NCBI GenBank assembly: GCA_009691925.1
Contig: SIAG01000029.1
Coordinates: 1 to 17,355, forward strand
DNA from: Planctomycetaceae bacterium
GTDB lineage: Bacteria > Planctomycetota > Planctomycetia > Pirellulales > UBA1268
Length of the DNA stretch: 17,355 nt
Direction: 5' to 3'
Shown: positions 7,276 through 14,607 of the stretch, piece by piece
Numbering within the stretch: position 1 is the first letter of the stretch
How the letters are laid out: every line of letters starts with the position of its first letter
The notes under the pieces: generated by a model
What the model was told of the DNA's origin: nothing
Database searches by the model: none
What the model saw: only the letters and a program-made list of their open reading frames with translations
Translations under genes and position numbers: made by a program

Positions 7276-7312
7276 AAACCCTCATCGCATTCGATGCCTT
7301 GAGGGGGTTTTG
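7276..7312. terminator. long imperfect hairpin with A/T flanks, probable bidirectional terminator
   Basis: AAAACCCTCA (7276-7285) pairs with TGAGGGGGTTTT (7301-7312), with two extra G on the right arm. Inside, GCAT-TCG-ATGC forms a second stem. A-tract and T-tract flank the stem, as in a Rho-independent terminator that could work on both strands. It lies just beyond repeat A2, inside the chimeric frame at 6665-7444, which argues against that frame being translated in full. Confidence 0.6.
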
Positions 7313-7444
7313 AAACCGTCCGCCGTGCTGGCGTTTTTTCGCTTGGCACAAGCAATCCGAGCCGGCAGGCGCCTTTCCGAGCGGGCAGCCGCCTTGCCCG
7401 CCCCGCATGTCAATTCCCGCCCGGTTCAAACTCGTCGCCGATGA

Positions 7445-7713
7445 GGCGCTGGTGCCGGCGCGGGATTCGGGGGTTGCGAGTCGCCGGTGCGGGAAAAGTG
7501 TCTTTCAGATTTCGCTTTCTGTGTGTGGTGCTTGCGATGCGGGAAAAATAAATCGGGGGAAAAAGTGATCTGGCCGCCGTGGCTCACGGAAACACCGAGA
7601 GATTTTGGACTGCGCCTTGGAGTTGCATTGACAGGAAGTGCTGGTGTGGTCTGTTGCGTCGGGGGGGGAGTGTTTCCGGCCCTCCGTCGAACGCAGATGT
7701 GCTCATCAAAAGG
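7445..7713. other. leader region before the FGE-like gene
   Basis: No gene is supported here. The stretch has A-rich patches and a direct repeat GCGGGAAAA (7489-7497 and 7539-7547), 50 bases apart. A perfect TTGACA lies at 7628-7633 but without a convincing -10 box at the usual distance. The promoter of the following gene probably lies here. Confidence 0.4.
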
Positions 7714-7722
7714 ATGAATCCT

Positions 7723-8775
7723 ATGGTTCGCTTTTCCTTGAAAGCCTTTTCCCTTTGGCTGGCTGCCTTGGCCTGCCTGCCGTTGGGCTCTATCGCCAAC
7801 GCCGGAATCATCGAGTGGGTGACGGTCGGCGACCCGGGGAACACGGCTGATACCACCGGAGCCCCGAATCCCGCTGGTGCCGTAGCGACTTCATTCCAGA
7901 TCATGAAGTACGAGTTCACGAACCAGCTTTACACCGAGTTCCTGAACTCTGTGGATACATCGGGCACCAATCCGAACTCCGTCTACAACTCGGCCATGGG
8001 CACCGACCCCCGTTGAGGGATCAGTCTCACACCTGGTGCGGCCTCTGGCAGCAAGTACGCCGCGAGGTCGAACATGGGCGACAAGCCGGTGAACTACGTG
8101 AGTTGGTTCGATGCGGCGCGGGTGTCCAACTGGCTGATGAACGGCGCCACAAGCTCGTCGAGCACAGAGGCAGGGGCGTATACGCTCGTCGGTGGCCAGA
8201 CCACCGGCACGGCCCCGGCGGTGAACCCGGGGGCGACGTTCTACGTCCCGACGGACGACCAGTGGTACAAGGCGGCCTACTACAAGGGCGGAGGCACCAG
8301 CGCGGGCTACTGGAATTACGCCACGCAGAACGATTCGGACCCGACGGCTGTGACGGCGGGTTCGACAGGAATCGGCTCTGCTGGCAGCACTGGCAACTTC
8401 GCGAACTTCGACCGAGGCGCTGTCTGGAATAGCGAAAATGGCAACGTGACGACGGCGGGCACCAATGGCAGGGCGAGTGCCTACGGGGCGTTTGACATGA
8501 GCGGCAACGTGAGTGAATGGAACGACCTCACGGGTGCTCCCGGCTTGTCTCGTGGGCTGCTTGGCGGCGGTTGGAACGGCCTTGCGTCCAATGTGTCGTC
8601 CTCCGCCGGCTACTCGAACGTCCCGTCGGGCGAGGGCGACTTTATCGGTTTTCATCTCGCAAGTCCGGTCAGCGGCTCCGGCGTCCCCGAGATCGACCCG
8701 AACGGTTTGAGTGCCGTGTTGGGTTTGCTCGCCGCTGGACTGGGATTACTGGAACGACGACGGTACGGTTGCTGA
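7723..8775 (+). pseudogene. exported FGE-sulfatase-like protein with C-terminal sorting signal, interrupted by TGA
   Basis: The frame encodes a signal peptide (MVRFSLKAFSLWLAALACL, cleavage after SIANA), then an FGE-sulfatase/SUMF1-like fold. Segments typical of that fold are PVNYVSWFDAARVSNWL, FYVPTDDQWYKAAYY, AFDMSGNVSEWN, LLGGGWNG and GFHLA. The end, VPEIDPNGLSAVLG...LERRR, is a planctomycete variant of the PEP-CTERM signal: motif, membrane span, basic tail. An in-frame TGA at 8014-8016 (codon 98) interrupts it. The same frame continues intact to 8775, so a single change such as GGA to TGA in a glycine pair would explain the break. The start is ATG 7723, with AAGGA about 8 bases upstream; ATG 7714 is too close to that site. 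Catalytic cysteines of true formylglycine-generating enzyme are not seen, so a binding or surface role is more likely. Confidence 0.75.
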
Positions 8776-9082
8776 CGGTTCCCTTTGGCGTTGTCCCCTC
8801 TGGGAAAGATGCCCGAGGAAATGCACAGATGCCGCCACCGCGGCCCGACGGGTCGTGGCCATGACTGCCAGCCGGCCACGGCTGACTGCGGGCTGCGGTG
8901 GCGGTTCTTTTGCAGCTCCAAGCAGGACGTCTCTCGGGCCGGTCTGCGCCCACGGATTCTGCGGAGGAGCCTTGGAAAAACTGGTCCATTCGGTTCCCCA
9001 ACTCTGGAAAGCCTGCGCCAGGCTGCCGGAACGTGACAGCCATCTCAAACCGCTGCTCGTCCGGCGCGCGAGCCCGCGGCAC
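8776..9082. other. intergenic stretch between the FGE-like gene and the rlmN 3' end
   Basis: No gene is supported on either strand. The main structure is the nested hairpin at 8832-8911. The rest shows no recognisable repeat, promoter or RNA. Confidence 0.5.
8832..8911 (+). terminator. large nested hairpin followed by a T-tract
   Basis: CCGCCACCGCGGCCCG (8832-8847) pairs with CGGGCTGCGGTGGCGG (8889-8904): 16 pairs including one G-T. A second stem nests inside: GTCGTGGCC pairs with GGCCACGGC. TTCTTTT follows at 8905-8911. This fits a strong terminator for the FGE-like gene reading right. The size (about 73 bases of structure) is more than a terminator needs. Confidence 0.6.
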
Positions 9083-10207
9083 TTATGCGCCGGGGGCCAA
9101 GGGCTCGATCGACATCGGTGAATCGATCGAACCGGCCGTGGCTTGGTCGCTGGCGTCGTCGCCCGCCGGCGACGGCTTCGCGCCTGCGGCGATGCGGCGC
9201 AACTGCCCGCAGGCGGCGTCGATTCGCGCTCCCTTCCGCCGCCGCACCTGGACATTCACCCCCGCCTCCCGCAACACGTCGAGGAACCGCTCGCGCGATC
9301 CCTGCGACGGCTCGCGGTACGCAAGCCCCGCCACCGAGTTGTAGGGGATGATGTTGACCAGCGCCGCCCGGCCGCCGAGGAGATGGACGAGCTCGCGGGC
9401 TTGGAGCTGGGAATCGTTGACGCCGCCGAGAAGGACATACTCGAACGTCAGTCGCCGCCCCGAGGCCTCCCAGTAGCGGTCCGCCGCAGCCATTACCGCG
9501 GCCAGGCCGATCGATTTGTTCACCGGCACGAGCTTCGTCCGCAGGTCGTCGTCCGCAGCGTGGAGCGAGACGGCGAGATGGTAGCCGGGGTTCTCGGCGA
9601 CCAGCCGCTCCATCCCCGCCGGTAGGCCGACCGTCGAGATCGTGATCCGCCGCTGCGAGATCCCCATCCCCTCCGGATTCTGGGCAACGGCCAGCGCCGG
9701 GAGGAGGCGGTCGAGGTTGGCCAGCGGTTCTCCCATCCCCATCACCACGATGTGGCTGATCCGCTCGGTGGCGGGGAGGAGACGAGCCAGCCGCAGCAGC
9801 TGCTCGAGGATTTCGCCGGTGGTGAGATTGCGGACAACGCCGTCGATGCCGCTGGCGCAGAACACGCACCCCATCGCACAGCCGACCTGCGAGCTGATGC
9901 AGACCGTGCGCCGCTCGCCGTCACGGAGCATGACGCATTCGATCCGCTGCCGATCGTGGAGCTCGAGCAAGAGCTTCTCCGTGCCATCCTCCGCCTGCGA
10001 GTGGGTGGCGATGGTTGTCGTCCAGAGAGTGAACTCGGCCTCGAGCGCCTCGCGCAGGGCCTTGGGGAGGTCGGTCATGTCGGCGAAAGACGACGCCCGG
10101 CTCCCGTAGAGCCAGCGCCGCACCGCCTTCGCCCGCCAGGCCGGTTGGCCGAGCTCGGCCAGCCTGGAAGGGAGGGGGGAGTCGGGGTCGAGGAGATGGT
10201 GCTGCAT
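9083..10207 (-). CDS. rlmN: dual-specificity 23S rRNA/tRNA adenine-C2 methyltransferase RlmN
   Basis: This 374-residue radical-SAM enzyme methylates C2 of A2503 in 23S rRNA and A37 in some tRNAs, in the cytoplasm. The [4Fe-4S] cluster motif is C110-AMG-C114-VF-C117 within VGCAMGCVFCASG. It is preceded by TVCISSQ (C103). MGMGEPLAN is the conserved segment after the cluster. C333 in AACGQL is the cysteine that carries the methyl group in the reaction. The start is ATG 10207, giving MQHHLLD; the in-frame extension to 10432 has no family likeness. The C-terminal tail of about 30 residues is low-complexity. Bases 9171-9372 are the intact counterpart (B2) of the fragment at 6244-6445. The gene converges on the accessory region and diverges from the 71-residue gene. 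Confidence 0.95.
   Translation of the reverse strand: MQHHLLDPDSPLPSRLAELGQPAWRAKAVRRWLYGSRASSFADMTDLPKALREALEAEFTLWTTTIATHSQAEDGTEKLLLELHDRQRIECVMLRDGERRTVCISSQVGCAMGCVFCASGIDGVVRNLTTGEILEQLLRLARLLPATERISHIVVMGMGEPLANLDRLLPALAVAQNPEGMGISQRRITISTVGLPAGMERLVAENPGYHLAVSLHAADDDLRTKLVPVNKSIGLAAVMAAADRYWEASGRRLTFEYVLLGGVNDSQLQARELVHLLGGRAALVNIIPYNSVAGLAYREPSQGSRERFLDVLREAGVNVQVRRRKGARIDAACGQLRRIAAGAKPSPAGDDASDQATAGSIDSPMSIEPLAPGA
9171..9372 (-). repeat. repeat B2: source copy inside rlmN
   Basis: This part of rlmN is duplicated at 6244-6445 in the same orientation, 2,927 bases away, without gaps. It covers the C-terminal coding region but not the last 88 bases of the gene. Confidence 0.9.
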
Positions 10208-10414
10208 GGGAGGGACCGTGCCCCGGGGAAGGGGACCATCGCGAGGGGGGATGGGGAGGATAAGAGGGCTGTTGGCGGGGCCGCCGTCTCCCGGCCGGGC
10301 TACGGAGGAGCGTCGGCGGGCGATCCTCTGGTGCCGCCACCAGCGACGGGGTACAGTTTGGAGGTTTGCTCCGGGTGCACAATCATAACCCCCGCCGATG
10401 TCCAGGGTTCCGCC

Positions 10415-10630
10415 ATGAACGAGCGCCGCCAAGAAGAACGCACCAAGTGGGTCTATGACGACAAGACATTCCCGGTCTGGAATGCCTCGTTCGATCGGGC
10501 GGAGCGCACGGAGATGATCCAGGAGGATCTGTGGGCCGGCCGGAGCATCGCCATGCTCCTGGCGACACTGGTGGCGGTTGGTGTGATTCTCGCCCTCCTG
10601 ACGGTCGTGTTCGTGTCGGGCTGGCGCTGA
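10415..10630 (+). CDS. small single-span membrane protein (71 residues)
   Basis: The protein has a charged, tryptophan-containing N-terminal half (MNERRQEERTKWVYDDKTF...) and one hydrophobic span at about residues 45-67, ending in SGWR. This suggests a cytoplasmic head on a single membrane anchor. ATG 10415 is the only good start; upstream AGGG is a weak Shine-Dalgarno site. A TACAGT box at 10352-10357 may be its -10 element, but no good -35 accompanies it. I do not recognise the family. The coding character (charged head, clean span, high GC at third positions) supports a real gene. It diverges from rlmN across 207 bases. Confidence 0.6.
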   Translation: MNERRQEERTKWVYDDKTFPVWNASFDRAERTEMIQEDLWAGRSIAMLLATLVAVGVILALLTVVFVSGWR

Positions 10631-10910
10631 TCGAGCCCCCGGCGGAGCAACCCCGCCGTTCCTGCCCTACCTTTCCTGTCCGACCGGCCGTGGCGCCCGA
10701 CCGGCCATTCGTCGCCGGCCGACCCATCGGGCCGGTCCGGCTTGCCCCGTGGCCGCTGCCACGCGCCCTCTCCTCTTTGATGCCGGGGCCTCCGAATGGC
10801 CTGAAAACCCTTCCCACGGTTGACCCGCCCGGGGGTGGGTGGGTACCTTTTCCGCAGTTTTGAGAGAGTCTATTCGGGGCGGGGGCATAGCCCGTCGGGG
10901 ACCGTGTTCC
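10631..10910. promoter_or_regulatory. ispE upstream region with candidate promoter
   Basis: The 280-base gap contains repeated and inverted ACCGGCC/GGCCGGT motifs (about 10680-10740) that may form hairpins and end transcription from the 71-residue gene. TTGACC at 10820-10825 and TACCTT at 10844-10849, 18 bases apart, form a candidate sigma70-type promoter for ispE, about 60 bases before its start. Seen by eye only. Confidence 0.4.
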
Positions 10911-11882
10911 ATGGCGCTAACCACCGCAGCGACGCGCGTCCTCCCGGCGGGCATGGCCGTGCTTCCCGACGATCCCGACGCCGTCGCGATCGCCGCCCCT
11001 GCCAAGCTCAATCTCTCCCTAGCGATCCTCGCCCGTCGATCCGACGGCTTTCACGAGATCGAATCGCTGATGGTGCCGGTGTCGCTCGCCGACCGGCTCG
11101 TCGTCCGGGCTATCGACGCCCCCGGGGTGCGCTTGCGCGTCCGCTTCGATGGCCGGCTCGCCCAGCCTGCCGGTGCGGTGCTCTGCCGCGATGTGCCGGC
11201 GGATGATTCGAATCTCGTCGTCCGCGCGGCGCGGCGCCTCGCCGAGGCGGCGGGGATCGAGCGCGGCCTCGACGTCGAACTGATCAAGCAAATCCCCTCG
11301 GGCGCCGGCCTCGGTGGCGGCTCGAGTGATGCCGCCGCGATGCTCCGCGCGGCGGCGGTCGTCTGGGGGCTCGACTGGCCGACGGCCCGACTCGCGGAGA
11401 TCGGTGCCGGTATCGGCAGCGATGTCCCCTGGTTCTTCGCCGGCAGCCCGGCGATTGCAGCCGGCCGCGGTGAACGGATCGAGCCGGTGGCCGGCCTGCC
11501 GCCGCTCCATGCCGTCATCGCTTGCCCCGCGGCCGGGCTCTCGACCCCCGCCGTCTACGGTCGCTGCGTTCCCGATCAAACCACAGCCGGCGAGGCCGCC
11601 AGGCTCGTCACGGCGCTGGCCCGGGGGGATCTCCGCGCCGCCGGCGAATTGATGCACAACGGCCTCGAGGCTGCGGCCCGATCGCTTTCGGCCGACATCG
11701 ACCGCCTCCTGGCTGCCTTGGACGCGGCCGGGGCCGTGCGACCGATGCTCACCGGCAGCGGCAGCGCCTGCTTCGCGATCACTCGCACCGACCAAGAATC
11801 CCGGGCGATCGCCGCCCGGCTCGATGCGGCCGGATGGCCGGGGGTATTTCCGGTGCGGGTCGGTGGATCGCCCGTGGCCTGA
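10911..11882 (+). CDS. ispE: 4-diphosphocytidyl-2-C-methyl-D-erythritol kinase IspE
   Basis: This 323-residue GHMP kinase phosphorylates CDP-methylerythritol with ATP in the MEP pathway to isoprenoid precursors, in the cytoplasm. The N-terminal substrate motif is PAKLNLSL with Lys32. The ATP-binding glycine loop is PSGAGLGGGSSDAA (from residue 129). GIGSDVPWF contains Asp171, the expected catalytic base. The C-terminal GHMP motif is LTGSGSACFA. The start is ATG 10911; it leaves an N-terminal extension of about 25 residues before the conserved part, so a later start (for example the ATG of MAVLPDD) is possible. spoVG follows 90 bases downstream on the same strand, an order also known from Firmicutes. 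Confidence 0.93.
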   Translation: MALTTAATRVLPAGMAVLPDDPDAVAIAAPAKLNLSLAILARRSDGFHEIESLMVPVSLADRLVVRAIDAPGVRLRVRFDGRLAQPAGAVLCRDVPADDSNLVVRAARRLAEAAGIERGLDVELIKQIPSGAGLGGGSSDAAAMLRAAAVVWGLDWPTARLAEIGAGIGSDVPWFFAGSPAIAAGRGERIEPVAGLPPLHAVIACPAAGLSTPAVYGRCVPDQTTAGEAARLVTALARGDLRAAGELMHNGLEAAARSLSADIDRLLAALDAAGAVRPMLTGSGSACFAITRTDQESRAIAARLDAAGWPGVFPVRVGGSPVA

Positions 11883-11972
11883 CGGCGCGGGGCGGTGTGA
11901 CGGCGGGGATGGGTGTGTTTGAGGGGATCGGTGGGAGGCTGTCCGGGGGGACGGCGGCAAGGGGGAAGGTCT

Positions 11973-12413
11973 ATGGACATCAGCGAGGTGCGGATCAAGA
12001 TCATCGACGATCCGTCCGAGCGGCTGCTCGCATTCTGCTCGATCACGCTCGCCGGGGCCTTCGTCGTCCGCGATCTGAAGATCATCGTCGGCCCATCGGG
12101 ACCGTTCGTGGCGATGCCCAGTCGCAAGCTCTCCAGCCATTGTCCGGGGTGCGGATTCAAGAACGCGCTGCGGGCCCTGTATTGCAACCAGTGTGGGCGG
12201 AAGCAGCCGGAGACGGCGGTTCCCCGCGACGGCGACGGGCGGCCGCGTCTTTACGCCGACATCGCCCACCCGATCAACGCCGGGTCCCGGGAGCTGATCC
12301 AGAAGCGGGTGGTGAGCGAATACGAAGCGGAGATCGTCCGGGCCAAGCAGCCCGGCTACGTCTCGCGGTACGACGAGATCGGAGACGAGGATCACCGCCC
12401 GCCGCGCGCCTGA
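11973..12413 (+). CDS. spoVG: SpoVG family protein with inserted zinc ribbon
   Basis: The 146-residue protein has the SpoVG fold split by an insert. The N-terminal half, MDISEVRIKI...FCSITLAGAFVVRDLKII...GPFVAMPSRK, and the second half, YADIAHPINAGSRELIQ, match SpoVG closely. Between them is a zinc ribbon, C57-x2-C60 and C71-x2-C74. SpoVG of Firmicutes is about 85-100 residues, binds nucleic acid and influences division and gene expression; the ribbon form is known to me from planctomycetes. A strong Shine-Dalgarno run, GGGGGAAGG (about 11961-11969), precedes ATG 11973. The C-terminus is an acidic/charged tail with PGYVSRYDE. It probably shares a transcript with ispE. Confidence 0.9.
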   Translation: MDISEVRIKIIDDPSERLLAFCSITLAGAFVVRDLKIIVGPSGPFVAMPSRKLSSHCPGCGFKNALRALYCNQCGRKQPETAVPRDGDGRPRLYADIAHPINAGSRELIQKRVVSEYEAEIVRAKQPGYVSRYDEIGDEDHRPPRA

Positions 12414-12502
12414 CCGCCGCGCGTCGTGTCGCGGGTCGCGGGCCGCGGGGTTGGCCAGATCTGCTCCCCTCGGTGGCACCCCTAAACCGGGATCGATTGG
12501 GA

Positions 12503-12530
12503 TTGAAGGGGAGGGCCCCCGTGCGACAAT
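12503..12530 (+). promoter_or_regulatory. candidate promoter for the S9 peptidase gene
   Basis: TTGAAG (12503-12508) and GACAAT (12525-12530) are separated by 16 bases, which would start transcription about 25 bases before ATG 12563. Seen by eye only. Confidence 0.4.
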
Positions 12531-12562
12531 TCCTCCGTCTTTCCCCCCGCACGGAGCCTCCC

Positions 12563-14575
12563 ATGCCGCGCCCTTCGTCGCTCCCCCTGATCCTGTTCAC
12601 GGTGATGGTGGCTATGGAGATCGATCGATCGGTCGCCGTCGCCCAGCCGGCCAGCCCACCGGCCGCACCGGCCACGATCCGCCCCACCGACAACCTCGTC
12701 GTCGAGGGGATCCCGGAGATCCCGGCAGCCCTGGCCGACGAGGTGCGGCGCTACACCGAGGCCCGCAGCGCCACGTTTGTCGGCTGGCATCCCACCCGGG
12801 CGGAGATGCTCATCAGCACCCGCTTCGGCAATACCGCCCAGATCCACGAGGTGCGGATGGCGGGGGGCGACCGGCGCCAGCTCACCTTCTTCGCCGAGCC
12901 GATCGGGGCCGCCGACTGGGATCCGAGGGAGGGGAAGTTCTTCCTCTTCACGCGCGACACCGGTGGCAATGAGTTTGGGCAGATGGACCGGCTCGACACC
13001 GCCACCGGCGATGTCACGCGTCTCTCCGACGGGGGCCGCTCGCAAAACGGCGGCTGGGTATGGGACCGGGCCGGCGACCGGATCGCCTACACCTCGACGC
13101 GCCGCAACGGCGCCGACCGCGATCTGTGGGTGATCGATCCCCGCGATCCCGCCACCGACCGGCTCGTCGTGGAGAATGCCGGTGGCGGATGGAGCGTCCT
13201 CGATTGGTCGCCCGACGGCACGAAGCTCCTCGTGGGCGAGTCGCTCTCTGTCAACAGGAGCCGGCGGTGGCTCGTCGAAGTCGCCAGCGGGGAGAAGGCG
13301 AGGCTCGATGACGAGGCGGACGGCGAGGTCGCCTGGGGAGGTGGCACGTTCACGCCGGATGGCAAAGCAATCTGGACGACGACCGACAAAGATGCGGAGA
13401 TCGCCCGGCTCGCGAGATGGACTCCGGCAACCGGCGTGATCGAAATCGTCGCCGCCGACATCCCCTGGGAAGTCGAGGGTTTCGATCTCTCGGAGGATGG
13501 CACGAGACTCTCCTTCATCACCAACGAAGCCGGGGTGTCGCGGGCGCGGGTCCTCGACACCACGACCGGGAAACACCGCCCGGTCACCGGCTTACCGGAG
13601 GGAGTGATCAGCGGCGGAACGTGGCATTCTGACGGCTGCCATCTGGCGTTCTCGGTCGGGTCGGCCCGCTCCACCTCCGATGTCTATGTGTGGGATGCGG
13701 CCGAGGGGGGGCCGGCCGTCCGCTGGACGGAGAGCGAGCTCGGCGGGCTCGTGGCCGACACGCTTGTCGAGCCGCGGGCGATCGATTGGCAGAGCTTCGA
13801 CGGCCTTAAGATCCGCGGCTTCCTCTACCCCGCCGCCCCCCGGTTCACCGGGCGTCGGCCGGTGATCATCAACATCCACGGAGGCCCCGAGGGGCAGTCG
13901 CGGCCGATCTTCCAGGGGCGCAACAATTTCTTCATGAGTGAGCTCGGCGTGGCTCTTGTTTTTCCGAACGTCCGCGGCTCGACCGGCTACGGGAAGACGT
14001 TTGTGAAGCTCGATAACGGCCTGAAGCGCGAGGATTCCGTCCGCGACATCGGGGCCCTCCTCGAGTGGATCGCTAGCCGGCCCGATCTCGACCCAGACCG
14101 CGTCATGATCACCGGCGGCAGCTACGGTGGCTTCATGACGCTCGCCTGCGCCACGACCTATGACGAGCGGATCCGCTGCGCCCTCGATGTCGTGGGGATT
14201 TCACACTTCACGACGTTTCTGAAGAACACCGAGAGCTACCGGCGCGATCTGCGCCGCGTCGAATACGGCGACGAACGCGTGCCGGAGGTGGCCGAGTTCT
14301 TCGAGCGGATCGCCCCGCTCAACAACGCCGGGCGGATCACGAAGCCGCTGTTCGTCGTCCAGGGGGCCAACGACCCGCGCGTCCCTGCCAGCGAGGCCGA
14401 GCAGATGGTGGCGAAGGTCCGCGGGAACGGCGGCCCGGTCTGGTTCCTCAATGCCAAGGACGAGGGGCACGGCTTCCGCAAAAAGCCGAACATGGACTTC
14501 CAGTTTTATGCCACCGTGATGTTCGTCCGGCAGCATCTCCTCGGCGCGGGATCCCCTGCCGACGCGGCCCGCTGA
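12563..14575 (+). CDS. exported prolyl oligopeptidase-type S9 peptidase
   Basis: This 670-residue protein begins with a signal peptide-like segment (basic start, LPLILFTVMVAM core, possible cleavage near AVAQ), so it is probably exported. Residues about 70-400 form a beta-propeller of WD40-like TolB/DPP4 type, with repeated motifs such as DWDPREG, WVWDRAGDRIAYTS and LDWSPDGTKL. The C-terminal alpha/beta hydrolase part carries the triad: Ser520 in GGSYGGF, Asp604 in GANDPRVP and His636 in DEGHGF. HGGPEGQSRP contributes the oxyanion region. It likely cleaves short peptides, often after proline, outside the cytoplasm. GGAG at 12553-12556 lies 6 bases before ATG 12563. The gene ends convergent with ilvE. 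Confidence 0.93.
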   Translation: MPRPSSLPLILFTVMVAMEIDRSVAVAQPASPPAAPATIRPTDNLVVEGIPEIPAALADEVRRYTEARSATFVGWHPTRAEMLISTRFGNTAQIHEVRMAGGDRRQLTFFAEPIGAADWDPREGKFFLFTRDTGGNEFGQMDRLDTATGDVTRLSDGGRSQNGGWVWDRAGDRIAYTSTRRNGADRDLWVIDPRDPATDRLVVENAGGGWSVLDWSPDGTKLLVGESLSVNRSRRWLVEVASGEKARLDDEADGEVAWGGGTFTPDGKAIWTTTDKDAEIARLARWTPATGVIEIVAADIPWEVEGFDLSEDGTRLSFITNEAGVSRARVLDTTTGKHRPVTGLPEGVISGGTWHSDGCHLAFSVGSARSTSDVYVWDAAEGGPAVRWTESELGGLVADTLVEPRAIDWQSFDGLKIRGFLYPAAPRFTGRRPVIINIHGGPEGQSRPIFQGRNNFFMSELGVALVFPNVRGSTGYGKTFVKLDNGLKREDSVRDIGALLEWIASRPDLDPDRVMITGGSYGGFMTLACATTYDERIRCALDVVGISHFTTFLKNTESYRRDLRRVEYGDERVPEVAEFFERIAPLNNAGRITKPLFVVQGANDPRVPASEAEQMVAKVRGNGGPVWFLNAKDEGHGFRKKPNMDFQFYATVMFVRQHLLGAGSPADAAR

Positions 14576-14577
14576 TT

Positions 14578-14597
14578 CGATCGCGGGCCGGCGATCG
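14578..14597. terminator. hairpin between convergent S9 peptidase and ilvE-like genes
   Basis: CGATCGC (14578-14584) pairs perfectly with GCGATCG (14591-14597) across a 6-base loop. It lies in the 32-base gap between two convergent stop codons, a usual place for a shared terminator. There is no T-tract. Confidence 0.4.
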
Positions 14598-14607
14598 ACG
14601 CGCTCGT

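Larger units (their letters stand above)
6665..7444 (+). pseudogene. polymorphic-toxin (pre-toxin region) remnant, chimeric frame
   Basis: A 259-codon frame opens at GTG 6665 but has no Shine-Dalgarno site, and the frame stays open upstream, so this is probably an internal piece. Residues about 14-125 look like the linker and pre-toxin region of RHS-type or other polymorphic toxins. Glycine-rich hydrophobic segments are followed by DIRNLGHTVSHHEMSYDWG (70-88) and NGVAVLPVVGVIKYLKYFDD (94-113), similar in style to PT-TG domains. After about residue 149 the frame runs through repeat A2, read in a different frame from the 77-residue gene, and then into low-complexity sequence. No toxin domain or immunity gene follows. 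I therefore read it as a truncated remnant joined to unrelated DNA. The toxin link is by resemblance only. Confidence 0.45.

Noticed and set aside
8014..8060. Selenocysteine insertion at the TGA
   Set aside because: The family has glycine, not cysteine, near this position, and only a weak 4-bp stem follows instead of a clear SECIS hairpin.
12414..12500. Possible short RNA between spoVG and the S9 peptidase gene
   Set aside because: The GC-rich repeats there do not form a distinct structure, and no promoter or terminator frames a separate transcript.
11522..12562. A long plus-strand extension upstream of the S9 peptidase in the same frame
   Set aside because: It overlaps ispE and spoVG in other frames and lacks protein-like character; the signal peptide, GGAG site and candidate promoter support ATG 12563.
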